DNA from: Croceitalea marina
Lineage (GTDB): Bacteria; Bacteroidota; Bacteroidia; Flavobacteriales; Flavobacteriaceae
Assembly: GCF_042684265.1 (NCBI RefSeq)
Contig: NZ_JBHULB010000079.1
Span: 56,373-120,372, forward strand
DNA: 64,000 nucleotides
Direction: 5' to 3'
In this document: positions 46,553-54,211 of the stretch, piece after piece
Layout: every line of letters begins with the position of its first letter
How positions within the stretch are numbered: position 1 is the first letter of the stretch
Made by a program: the position numbers and the translations under genes
The notes under the pieces: generated by a model
Told to the model about the DNA's origin: nothing
Database searches by the model: none
The model's input: the letters and a program-made list of their open reading frames with translations, nothing else

Positions 46553-48211
46553 ATGGGGACATTATCCATTATTTCCTTTCTAGGCTTTACACTATTGGTA
46601 GCTGGGGTGGCGTGGTACGCCACAAGAAAAACGAATGAAAAATCTGCCGATGGCTTTTACCTTGGTGGAAGAAGTCTAGGTGCGCTTACCATTGCCGGAT
46701 CATTACTATTAACCAACCTTTCTGCTGAACAGATTGTCGGACTAAACGGTCAGGCATTTACCGAAGGTATTTTGGTAATGGCCTGGGAAACCCTTGCTGC
46801 AATCGCAATGGTGATAACGGCCATTTGGTTTTTGCCCAAGTACATGAAAAAGGGCATTACGACCATTCCTGAATTCATTCAGGGTCGTTTTGATGAGAAT
46901 ACAAAGGCGATTCTGTCAGTTTTGTTCCTTATTGCTTTTGGAATTGTATTGTTGCCTACAATATTATATGCAGGGTCCAAGGCATTTATTACCATGTTTC
47001 AATTGCCCGAGGTATTAGGTATTTCTGAAACGGCTTGTTATTGGATATGTGTGTGGAGTATTGGATTAATAGGTATCGTTTATGCTATTTACGGTGGTTT
47101 AAAAGCGGTAGCAGTATCAGATTTGATGAATGCTATCGGTTTGTTAATTGGGGGATTATTGATTCCATATTTCGGATTGACCATGATTAGCGATGACGGT
47201 ACTATCTCAGGGGGTCTGACCAAACTATGGTCTGAAAATCAAGATAAATTTGATGTTACTGGTGGTCCAACTTCGTCCATTCCGGTCGGTACAATTTTCA
47301 CGGGTATGATGATAGCTCAGATGTATTATTGGGGTACCAACCAGTCTATTTTACAGCGTGTGTTCGGGGCGAAAAGTCTAAAAGAGGGTCAAAAAGGGGT
47401 TTTGCTCGCGGCCTTTGTGAAGTTTTTAATTCCTGTAATTGTAGTACTTCCAGGTATTATTGCCTATAACATGTTCGGCGCCGAATTGAATGATGCAGAT
47501 GCCTCTTATCCCGAATTAGTGAGAAGGGTTTTACCTGCCAGTTTATTAGGTTTCTTCGCAGCTGTATTGTTTGGGGCTATTTTAAGTTCGTTTAATAGCT
47601 TATTAAATAGTAGTGCCACATTATTCGGATTTGATTTATATAAAAAATTCTTTAAAAAAGGGGCTTCAGAGCTGCAAACAGTAAAAGCGGGTAAACGTTT
47701 TGGTTTAGGTCTTGCAGTTATTTCTATGACTATAGCGCCATTTATCAGAAATGCTCCTGACGGCTTATTTGCTTATATACAGGAGTCGCTCGGTAGTTTA
47801 AGTGTTCCAATTTTGGCTGTTGTGCTTATTGGCATTCTAACCAAAAAAGTACCAGCTGTAGGAGCAAAAATTGTACTTATAGGTGGAGTGTTAATGTATC
47901 TTATAAGCCAATTTATTATTAGTCCTCGTATGGTCGAAAGTGCTATGGAAAAAGCAAAGGTTTCAGGCATAACCAATGCTGCTGAATTGGCACTGATTAA
48001 GGCAGAAGCATATCCACACTTTTTGCATATTATGGGGATACTATTTGTAGTAAATGTAATTATCATGTTAATAGTAGGGCTTATTAAACCTAAAACAGAT
48101 ATTTATGTACCAAAGGTTACCGATGTGATTGATACGACACCTTGGAAATATGCCTGGATAGTTGGTGGTCTAATAACATTATTGGTACTAAGTACCTACC
48201 TTATTTTCTAA
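46553..48211 (+). CDS. Sodium/solute symporter, vSGLT-like sugar transporter
   Basis: 552 residues with about fourteen helices. It belongs to the SSS family (ADGFYLGGRSLGALTIAGSLLLTNLSAEQIVGLNG), and the TNLSAEQ segment recalls the Vibrio Na+/galactose transporter vSGLT. The middle has WGTNQSILQRVFGAKSLKEGQKG, typical of the sugar branch. It starts 16 bp after the alpha-galactosidase. It probably carries galactose or small galactosides across the inner membrane with sodium. Confidence 0.92.
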   Translation: MGTLSIISFLGFTLLVAGVAWYATRKTNEKSADGFYLGGRSLGALTIAGSLLLTNLSAEQIVGLNGQAFTEGILVMAWETLAAIAMVITAIWFLPKYMKKGITTIPEFIQGRFDENTKAILSVLFLIAFGIVLLPTILYAGSKAFITMFQLPEVLGISETACYWICVWSIGLIGIVYAIYGGLKAVAVSDLMNAIGLLIGGLLIPYFGLTMISDDGTISGGLTKLWSENQDKFDVTGGPTSSIPVGTIFTGMMIAQMYYWGTNQSILQRVFGAKSLKEGQKGVLLAAFVKFLIPVIVVLPGIIAYNMFGAELNDADASYPELVRRVLPASLLGFFAAVLFGAILSSFNSLLNSSATLFGFDLYKKFFKKGASELQTVKAGKRFGLGLAVISMTIAPFIRNAPDGLFAYIQESLGSLSVPILAVVLIGILTKKVPAVGAKIVLIGGVLMYLISQFIISPRMVESAMEKAKVSGITNAAELALIKAEAYPHFLHIMGILFVVNVIIMLIVGLIKPKTDIYVPKVTDVIDTTPWKYAWIVGGLITLLVLSTYLIF

Positions 48212-48224
48212 AAATAATACTTAG

Positions 48225-48356
48225 GCTGTCTAAAAGTGGGGTCAATGTGTCATATTGAGCCTGTCGAAATATTTTAACTTACTGATAATCAATATCAGTT
48301 TCGACAAGCTCAACTTGACAAAAAGGATTTCAATGTCTTTTTAGACAGCGTTTTTT
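48225..48356. repeat. Nested palindromic intergenic element (MITE/REP-like)
   Basis: Outer inverted repeat GCTGTCTAAAA (48225-48235) with TTTTAGACAGC (48339-48349). Inside it, TGTCATATTGAGCCTGTCGAAA (from 48248) is an imperfect inverted copy of the TTTCGACAAGCTCAACTTGACA arm (48299-48320). The element can fold into one long hairpin followed by TTTTTT, so it may also terminate the symporter transcript. Elements with CTTGTCGAAA-like cores are, to my knowledge, dispersed in flavobacterial genomes. Confidence 0.75.
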
Positions 48357-48428
48357 ATAATAATAAATGTAAAGTATATTTGTCATTATGGAAAATAAAA
48401 TATACATTTAAACTTTACTTTTAATAGT

Positions 48429-48863
48429 ATGAAGAATATATGTGAATCTGAACGTAACAAGTTACATCGTTGGGGTAAGTTTCAATTGCCCAATAAGTAC
48501 AAGAAGATAGGATGGGCAATTATAATAGGTGCTTTTGTGCTTATGATAGCAAAGAAATTTGTTGATGAACCTACTTGGGTAAAACCAGTCTTACGTAATG
48601 TTATGATTTTAGGTTTTTTAATGGTTTCTATCTCTAAAGAAAAAATAGAGGATGAACTTATGGCTAGCCTACGAGCAACTTCTTATCGGTTGGCATTGAT
48701 TATAGGTGTTTTGTATGCTTTAATACAACCCTATGTGACTTATGGTATCGAATCTTTATTAGACCCTGCAAATGCGAAAATAGACAATGGTTACTTTCAA
48801 GTATTGCTCTATATTTTGTTGGTTCAGATTATGTTCTTTCATGCTTTAAAACGCAGTGCTTAA
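48429..48863 (+). CDS. Small four-helix membrane protein, uncharacterised
   Basis: 144 residues with four hydrophobic segments (about 28-46, 56-72, 88-105 and 120-140). The N-terminus is soluble and basic. It is followed 1 bp later by a short XRE regulator. Such membrane protein plus XRE pairs resemble small auto-regulated modules in which the membrane protein may signal to, or be controlled by, the regulator. I recognise no named family. Confidence 0.75.
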   Translation: MKNICESERNKLHRWGKFQLPNKYKKIGWAIIIGAFVLMIAKKFVDEPTWVKPVLRNVMILGFLMVSISKEKIEDELMASLRATSYRLALIIGVLYALIQPYVTYGIESLLDPANAKIDNGYFQVLLYILLVQIMFFHALKRSA

Positions 48864-48864
48864 G

Positions 48865-49065
48865 ATGAAGAATAACTTAAAAGTACAACGGGCTATTAAA
48901 GATTTGACCCAAGAAGATTTGGCAAAACTATTGGGGGTTTCTAGGCAAACGATTAATTCTATTGAAAAAAACCGCTATGTCCCTTCCACAGTTTTGGCTT
49001 TAAAACTTTCTAAGGTGTTTGGAATTTCTGTAAATGATATTTTTAAGTTAGAAGTCGAAGATTAA
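48865..49065 (+). CDS. Short XRE-type helix-turn-helix regulator
   Basis: 66 residues from the ATG at 48865, 1 bp after the upstream stop; a GTG three codons earlier is possible. Almost the whole protein is the helix-turn-helix (QEDLAKLLGVSRQTINSIEKNRYVPSTVLALKLSKVFGISVNDIF), typical of the stand-alone small XRE regulators (YgzD-like). No sensor domain is present. It is likely an auto-regulator of its membrane partner. A hairpin terminator follows. Confidence 0.92.
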   Translation: MKNNLKVQRAIKDLTQEDLAKLLGVSRQTINSIEKNRYVPSTVLALKLSKVFGISVNDIFKLEVED

Positions 49066-49068
49066 ATT

Positions 49069-49098
49069 AAAAAGTCGAAACAATTGTTTCAGCTTTTT
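49069..49098 (+). terminator. Terminator after the XRE gene
   Basis: A perfect 14-nt palindrome GAAACAATTGTTTC is extended by AAAAAG and GCTTTTT arms and followed by T residues, just behind the stop codon. Confidence 0.75.
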
Positions 49099-49099
49099 A

Positions 49100-49115
49100 G
49101 GTACTCGGGGCGAGA
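49100..49115. repeat. Degenerate copy of the tRNA-Leu 3' end
   Basis: GGTACTCGGGGCGAGA matches the 3' end of the tRNA-Leu gene (49207-49222) with two mismatches in 16. It has the same orientation and lies 107 bp away. It may be a remnant left by integration or duplication at the tRNA gene; chance cannot be excluded. Confidence 0.4.
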
Positions 49116-49170
49116 ACCTCAATACTTCGGTAGTATAAATAAATCCCTTTTTATGTTGTTTTATTCCATA

Positions 49171-49198
49171 AAAAAACCAAGGTATAACCTTGGTTTTT
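49171..49198. terminator. Bidirectional terminator downstream of the tRNA genes
   Basis: AAAAACCAAGGT-ATA-ACCTTGGTTTTT forms a 12-bp perfect stem with A/T runs on both sides. It ends the minus-strand tRNA transcript and can block plus-strand read-through. Confidence 0.85.
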
Positions 49199-49205
49199 CA
49201 TTTAG

Positions 49206-49292
49206 TGGTACTCGAGGCGGGACTTGAACCCGCACGGACTAATGTCCATTGGATTTTAAGTCCAACGTGTCTACCAATTCCACCACTCGAGC
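49206..49292 (-). tRNA. tRNA-Leu (anticodon TAA)
   Basis: 87 nt on the minus strand. The acceptor stem GCTCGAG pairs with CTCGAGT (G1-U72 wobble), followed by A73 and an encoded CCA. The anticodon stem TTGGA/TCCAA encloses loop CTTAAAA, giving anticodon TAA. A long variable arm (class II) and a GGTTCAAGTCC T-arm are visible. Confidence 0.95.
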
Positions 49293-49332
49293 TTGCCTGC
49301 CTATGGCATGGCCTGATAATTGGTATCAGAAT

Positions 49333-49367
49333 AAAAAAAACTCCACCCACGGTGAGAGAGCGGAGTT
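49333..49367 (-). terminator. Nested hairpin between the two tRNA genes
   Basis: On the minus strand AACTCC and GGAGTT enclose an inner CACC/GGTG hairpin and are followed by eight T residues. It could terminate the tRNA-Gly transcript before tRNA-Leu or act in processing. Confidence 0.55.
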
Positions 49368-49374
49368 GAAATTG

Positions 49375-49447
49375 AGCGAAAAACGGGATTTGAACCCGCG
49401 ACCTCCACCTTGGCAAGGTGATGCTCTACCAGCTGAGCTATTTTCGC
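49375..49447 (-). tRNA. tRNA-Gly (anticodon GCC)
   Basis: 73 nt on the minus strand. The acceptor stem GCGAAAA pairs perfectly with TTTTCGC and the discriminator base is U73. The anticodon loop TTGCCAA gives anticodon GCC, with AGCTCAGCTGGTAGAGC as D-arm and GGTTCAAATCC as T-arm. CCA is not encoded (the following bases are CAA), unlike the adjacent tRNA-Leu. Confidence 0.95.
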
Positions 49448-49556
49448 ATTTTAATGAACGTGCACTTTCATAAGTGCGGATGCAAATTTAATACAATTCT
49501 TGAAATCTAAAAGAATTTTTAAATGAAAAGATAAAACTTCTTAGCACCTACTTTTT

Positions 49557-52178
49557 TTAAGAACTTGCCTTTTTCTTTTTACTGAGTAGGCGTTTAATTT
49601 CGTTAAGTTTCATCAAAGCTTCAACAGGGGTTAAGGTATCAATATCTAAATGAAGAATTTCCTCTTTTATTTCTTCCAGAAGGGGATCATCAAGATTAAA
49701 GAAACTTAATTGCATTTCGTTTTGAGCAGTTTCTAAATTAGCGGCTAATTCTTCACTTGAATGTGATTTTTCAAGCTTTTTCAGCATTTTGGTGGCTTTT
49801 TGAACTACCTGCTGTGGCATTCCGGCCATTTTTGCTACGTGTATTCCAAAACTGTGTTCACTGCCCCCTGCAACAAGTTTTCTTAGAAAAAGTACGTTAT
49901 CTTTTAACTCTTTGACCGATACATTATAGTTTTTAATTCGACCAAAGGTATTGGTCATTTCATTAAGTTCATGATAATGCGTCGCAAAAAGTGTTTTGGC
50001 TCGAGAGGGGTGTTCGTGAAGGTATTCAGATATCGCCCAAGCAATTGAAATACCGTCATAGGTGCTTGTACCACGCCCTATTTCATCTAAAAGTACCAAA
50101 CTACGTTCTGACAGGTTGTTTAAGATGGATGCGGTCTCGTTCATTTCTACCATAAAGGTAGATTCGCCCATAGAGATATTATCACTTGCGCCGACTCGCG
50201 TAAATATTTTGTCCACTACGCCTATTTTTGCCGAAGCGGCCGGTACAAAACTTCCCATCTGCGCCAATAAGACAATCAAGGCCGTTTGCCTTAAAATCGC
50301 TGATTTACCGCTCATGTTCGGCCCGGTAATCATAATAATTTGTTGGTCTTCTCTATTCAAGAAAACATCATTGGTAATATAACTTTCGCCCAATGGAAGC
50401 TGTTTTTCTATAACCGGGTGGCGACCCTCTTTAATTTCTAGAGCAGTGCCATCGTTAATTTCGGGTAGCGAGTAATTGTTATCTTTTGCCAATTGGGCAA
50501 AACCACAAAGACAATCTAATTGTGCAATTAATTGTGCATTTTGCTGCACTTCCACAATATGTGCTTGCATCCAAACCAATAATTGCTCAAAAAGTTGCTG
50601 CTCTAAACTAAAAATACGCTCCTCGGCACCTAGTATTTTGGCTTCGTATTCCTTTAGTTCTTCGGTAATATAACGTTCGGCATTTACCAAAGTTTGCTTG
50701 CGGATCCAAGTTTCGGGTACTTTGTCTTTATGTGCGTTCCGTACCTCAATATAATATCCATAAACGTTGTTTGAAGCAATCTTTAATGAAGTGATACCGG
50801 TAGCTTCGGTTTCACGTTCCAACATTTTGTTCAAATAGTCTTTACCCGAAAATGCCAAACCTCTCAACTCATCTAACTCTTCTGAATACCCTTTGGCTAT
50901 GGTATTTCCTTTGGCAATATTTATTGGAGCTTCTTCATTGAGCATTTCCTTTATTTTGCTCCTTAGTTCTTCGCAAGAAAATAACTTGTGTCCAATTTCT
51001 TGAAGTGAGACATTCGAGCTTTCTTTTGCCAACTGTTTTATAGGCACAATGGCCTCTAAAGAATTTTTAAGCTGAACGAGTTCCCTGGGGTTAATTTTGC
51101 CAGTAGCGACTTTTGAAATTAAACGCTCCAAATCGCCCATTTGCTTGATCCAGTGCTGTATTTTTTGCAGCTGTGTCTCCTCTTCTTTTAAATAAGAGAC
51201 AACCTGATGGCGTTGTTGTATTTTTTCAGCATTTTTTAATGGAAGTGCCAACCATCTCTTTAATAGACGACCACCCATGGGTGAAATGGTCTTATCAATA
51301 ATTACCAATAAAGTAACGGCATTAAGATTGGTAGACTGGTACAGTTCTAGATTACCTATGGTAAAACGGTCCATCCAGATATATTCTTCTTCCGCAATGC
51401 GCTGTAAGGTATTGATATGTTGTAGTTGGCGATGCTGGGTTTCAGAGAGATAGTGTAAGATTGCCCCTGAAGCGATAATACCGTATTGCAAATGTGATAC
51501 GCCAAAACCTTGAAGTGTTTTGGTCTTAAAGTGTTGGGTTAAACTTTCATTGGCATAATCTTCCTGAAAAATCCAATCTTCGAGAAAAAAGGAATGCAGT
51601 TGACTGCCAAAAAGCTCTAAAAACTCCTTTTTATGTGCCTTGGAGACAAGAATTTCATTGGGACTAAAATTTTGGAGCAATTTATCAATTTGCTCTGCAG
51701 ATCCTTCCGAAGTTAAAAACTCCCCAGTGGAAATATCCAAAAATGAAACCCCCAATTTTGTTCTACCAAAATGGACCGATGCCAAAAAATTATTGCTTTT
51801 GGCGTTCAAAATATCATCGTTTAAAGCAACACCAGGCGTCACCAATTCTGTAACACCGCGTTTGACGATACTTTTGGTTTGTTTTGGGTCTTCCAATTGG
51901 TCGCAAATGGCTACGCGCTGACCAGCCTTTACCAGTTTTGGTAAATACGTGTTTAAAGAATGGTGCGGAAAACCGGCAAGTTCTGTTTTATCACCCCCAT
52001 TATTACGGTGGGTTAAAACAATGCCTAGTATTTGCGCAGCCTTTACGGCATCTTCACCAAAAGTCTCGTAAAAATCACCCACACGAAAAAGCAGAAGCGC
52101 ATCAGGATGTTTGGTCTTGATAGTATTGTACTGCTGCATTAAAGGGGTAACCTTTTTTGTTTTTGTTGAACTCGCCAA
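49557..52178 (-). CDS. mutS: DNA mismatch repair protein MutS
   Basis: 873 residues with all MutS domains. The mismatch-recognition Phe-x-Glu motif is in RVGDFYETFGEDA. Connector, core and clamp regions follow. The ATPase has Walker A GPNMSGKSAIL, the GESTFMVEM segment, Walker B LVLLDEIGRGTSTYDG and the histidine of THYHEL. It binds mismatches and, with MutL, starts repair. Length agrees with E. coli MutS (853). It is divergent from the methyltransferase gene. Confidence 0.98.
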   Translation of the reverse strand: MASSTKTKKVTPLMQQYNTIKTKHPDALLLFRVGDFYETFGEDAVKAAQILGIVLTHRNNGGDKTELAGFPHHSLNTYLPKLVKAGQRVAICDQLEDPKQTKSIVKRGVTELVTPGVALNDDILNAKSNNFLASVHFGRTKLGVSFLDISTGEFLTSEGSAEQIDKLLQNFSPNEILVSKAHKKEFLELFGSQLHSFFLEDWIFQEDYANESLTQHFKTKTLQGFGVSHLQYGIIASGAILHYLSETQHRQLQHINTLQRIAEEEYIWMDRFTIGNLELYQSTNLNAVTLLVIIDKTISPMGGRLLKRWLALPLKNAEKIQQRHQVVSYLKEEETQLQKIQHWIKQMGDLERLISKVATGKINPRELVQLKNSLEAIVPIKQLAKESSNVSLQEIGHKLFSCEELRSKIKEMLNEEAPINIAKGNTIAKGYSEELDELRGLAFSGKDYLNKMLERETEATGITSLKIASNNVYGYYIEVRNAHKDKVPETWIRKQTLVNAERYITEELKEYEAKILGAEERIFSLEQQLFEQLLVWMQAHIVEVQQNAQLIAQLDCLCGFAQLAKDNNYSLPEINDGTALEIKEGRHPVIEKQLPLGESYITNDVFLNREDQQIIMITGPNMSGKSAILRQTALIVLLAQMGSFVPAASAKIGVVDKIFTRVGASDNISMGESTFMVEMNETASILNNLSERSLVLLDEIGRGTSTYDGISIAWAISEYLHEHPSRAKTLFATHYHELNEMTNTFGRIKNYNVSVKELKDNVLFLRKLVAGGSEHSFGIHVAKMAGMPQQVVQKATKMLKKLEKSHSSEELAANLETAQNEMQLSFFNLDDPLLEEIKEEILHLDIDTLTPVEALMKLNEIKRLLSKKKKASS

Positions 52179-52267
52179 TTCTAAAAGTTTAATTTTACCG
52201 AAAATAGGAACTTCGAAATGTTTCTTAAACCATTGTTGATATTATAAGGCCAAAAGTGGATAAATTT

Positions 52268-52798
52268 ATGCGTAAGCTTGCCAATGACGAATTAGGAAGA
52301 TTAGATGTGGAAGGATATAAAAAAGCCAAGAAAACCCCGCTTATTTTAATTCTAGATAATATTAGAAGCCTAAACAATATTGGTTCGGTATTTAGAACCG
52401 CAGATGCCTTCTTGATAGAAAAAATATATCTGTGCGGTATTACGGCAAAACCTCCCCATAAAGACATTCATAAAACCGCTTTGGGCGCTACGGAAAGCGT
52501 TGATTGGGAATACCGTGAAAGTACGCTTGATTTGGTTGAAGGTCTCCAAAAAAGAAACGTTGAGGTGATAGCAATAGAGCAAGCTGAAAATGCTACTATG
52601 CTAAATAATTTTAATACTGAAGAAAATAAGACGTATGCCCTTGTTTTTGGTAATGAAGTGAAGGGGGTATCTCAAGATGTAGTTTCTAAGAGTGATGTAG
52701 TATTAGAGATTCCTCAATTTGGCACAAAACATTCTTTAAATATTTCAGTGAGTGCAGGTGTAGCGGTATGGGATTTTTGGACGAAGCTAAGCGTTTAA
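52268..52798 (+). CDS. TrmH/SpoU family RNA methyltransferase
   Basis: 176 residues from the ATG at 52268; a GTG four codons upstream would add VDKF. SPOUT motifs are present: motif 1 LDNIRSLNNIGSVFRTADAF, motif 2 YALVFGNEVKGVS and motif 3 IPQFGTKHSLNISVSAGVAVWDF. These define a 2'-O-ribose methyltransferase that uses SAM through a knotted fold and dimerises. The exact target (tRNA or rRNA position) cannot be told from sequence; there is no N-terminal substrate-binding extension. Confidence 0.92.
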   Translation: MRKLANDELGRLDVEGYKKAKKTPLILILDNIRSLNNIGSVFRTADAFLIEKIYLCGITAKPPHKDIHKTALGATESVDWEYRESTLDLVEGLQKRNVEVIAIEQAENATMLNNFNTEENKTYALVFGNEVKGVSQDVVSKSDVVLEIPQFGTKHSLNISVSAGVAVWDFWTKLSV

Positions 52799-52824
52799 AT
52801 TTAAGTTGCAGTGGAGTAGGCAAC

Positions 52825-52852
52825 AAAAAACCCCCGACTTGTGGTCAGGGGC
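52825..52852 (-). terminator. Terminator after the FolK-dNK gene
   Basis: On the minus strand CCCCTGAC pairs with GTCGGGG (one bulged A) around a 5-nt loop and runs into TTTTTT. It sits between the convergent methyltransferase and FolK-dNK genes. Confidence 0.75.
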
Positions 52853-52946
52853 ATAACATATAGTTTGAGTTAGTTAGTTTCTGTCTAAGCAGGATGCTAA
52901 TAAATAAAAACCATTCGTTATATCCAAATATTTTCTAAAAATTATC

Positions 52947-54092
52947 TTAATGTGTAAGCTCGATTATACGTGTTTCGAGTAGTGCTAAGATAACCTCGTA
53001 ATCATCATTATTCTCAACAAAATCAAGGGTTCCCAAATCAATCATTAAGGTGTTTTGATGGGGGTGACTTTTAATGAAATCCAAGTATCCTCTATTTATC
53101 TTTTCTAGATAATCGGCACTAATATTCTGTTCATAGTCGCGTCCGCGTTTCTTGATATTAGATAAAAGTCGGCTCGTATTCTGGTATAAATAGACGTAGA
53201 TGTCAGGTTTTTTAACTTCGTTATACATAAAACCGAACACCTTTTTATAGAGCTCAAATTCCTCTTTTTGCAAAGTAATTTTCGCAAAAATGAGTGATTT
53301 AAAGATATCGTAATCGCTCACCATAAATTTTTTGAAAAGGTCAAACTGCGAAGTGTCATCGGTAAATTGTTGATAACGATCCGCCAGAAAAGACATCTCT
53401 AAAGGAAAGGCATAGCGCGCTTGGTCTTTATAAAATTTTGGCAAAAAAGCATTATCTGCAAAACGTTCCAAGACGAGTTTTGCATTAAAATCTTCGGCTA
53501 TTTTTTTGGCAAGTGTGCTCTTGCCTGCTCCGATATTTCCCTCAATCGCCAAGAACTGCAATTGAGAAAACAGCTCCATCCTACTTTTATAAAGGCGGTG
53601 TTCTGTTTTTTGTAATTTGTTTTTGTCCTTGCATTCCTGTAAAAGATTTCTGGTGTCTTTGTGAAGAACAGGATGATATACTTGTGGGGCAATATCGGCC
53701 AAAGGTTTTAAAACAAAGTTTCGTAGGGTCATTCTAGGGTGAGGTATGGAGAGCCCCGCCCCGTTAAGAATTAAATCATCAAAATAAAGAATATCCAAAT
53801 CAATGTTTCTCGAAGCGTAACCTTCTTCAGCATCTTTTTTTCTTCCAAAACCAGACTCAATTTTTTTGAGCTGCTCCAAAAGGTCCGTAGGTGATAAAGA
53901 CGTTTCTGTCAAGATACAAGCATTTAAAAAATCTTCACCATCAAAACCCACGGCTGCATTCTCATAAACCGCTGAGGTCTTAAGAATAGTGACTCCTTTT
54001 TTACACAAGGCTAATAGGGCCTTTTGTAGGTTTAGGTGTCTATTGCCCAAGTTGCTGCCAATAGATAGATATGCCTGATTCGAATTATTCAT
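52947..54092 (-). CDS. folK: Fused HPPK (FolK) and deoxynucleoside kinase
   Basis: 381 residues in two enzymes. Residues 1-155 are 6-hydroxymethyl-7,8-dihydropterin pyrophosphokinase, with YLSIGSNLGNR, the FGRKKDAEEGYASRNIDLDIL metal/ATP loop and IPHPRMTLRNFVLKPL. Residues 175-381 are a dCK/dGK-type deoxynucleoside kinase: P-loop EGNIGAGKS at 184-192, LERFADNAFLPKFY and LADRYQQF. The first makes folate precursors; the second salvages deoxynucleosides. The two are also joined in other Flavobacteriia as far as I know, so this is not a sequencing error. Confidence 0.94.
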   Translation of the reverse strand: MNNSNQAYLSIGSNLGNRHLNLQKALLALCKKGVTILKTSAVYENAAVGFDGEDFLNACILTETSLSPTDLLEQLKKIESGFGRKKDAEEGYASRNIDLDILYFDDLILNGAGLSIPHPRMTLRNFVLKPLADIAPQVYHPVLHKDTRNLLQECKDKNKLQKTEHRLYKSRMELFSQLQFLAIEGNIGAGKSTLAKKIAEDFNAKLVLERFADNAFLPKFYKDQARYAFPLEMSFLADRYQQFTDDTSQFDLFKKFMVSDYDIFKSLIFAKITLQKEEFELYKKVFGFMYNEVKKPDIYVYLYQNTSRLLSNIKKRGRDYEQNISADYLEKINRGYLDFIKSHPHQNTLMIDLGTLDFVENNDDYEVILALLETRIIELTH

Positions 54093-54181
54093 ATTTCATG
54101 GCAAAATAACTAAAACATTTGAAGAGCTAACGCAATTATCTTGTAACATATTTCGTAAAAGGGAGACATACTAACAATGGT

Positions 54182-54189
54182 TATCTTTG
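54182..54189 (+). promoter_or_regulatory. Flavobacterial -7 box (TATCTTTG) before sppA
   Basis: Exact TAnnTTTG match 22 bp before the sppA ATG, the same octamer as before the TsaB gene. A -33 TTG is not found at the usual distance. Confidence 0.45.
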
Positions 54190-54211
54190 TAGCCGATTTA
54201 AATAAAGTAAA

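Noticed and set aside
49198..49473. Short open frames on both strands across the tRNA genes
   Set aside because: They translate tRNA sequence and its flanks; the tRNA folds are clear.
54136..54165. Third ECF-type promoter before sppA (TGTAAC with a later GAC)
   Set aside because: The spacing fits but the -10 reads GAC instead of GTC, and a good TAnnTTTG box stands closer to the gene.
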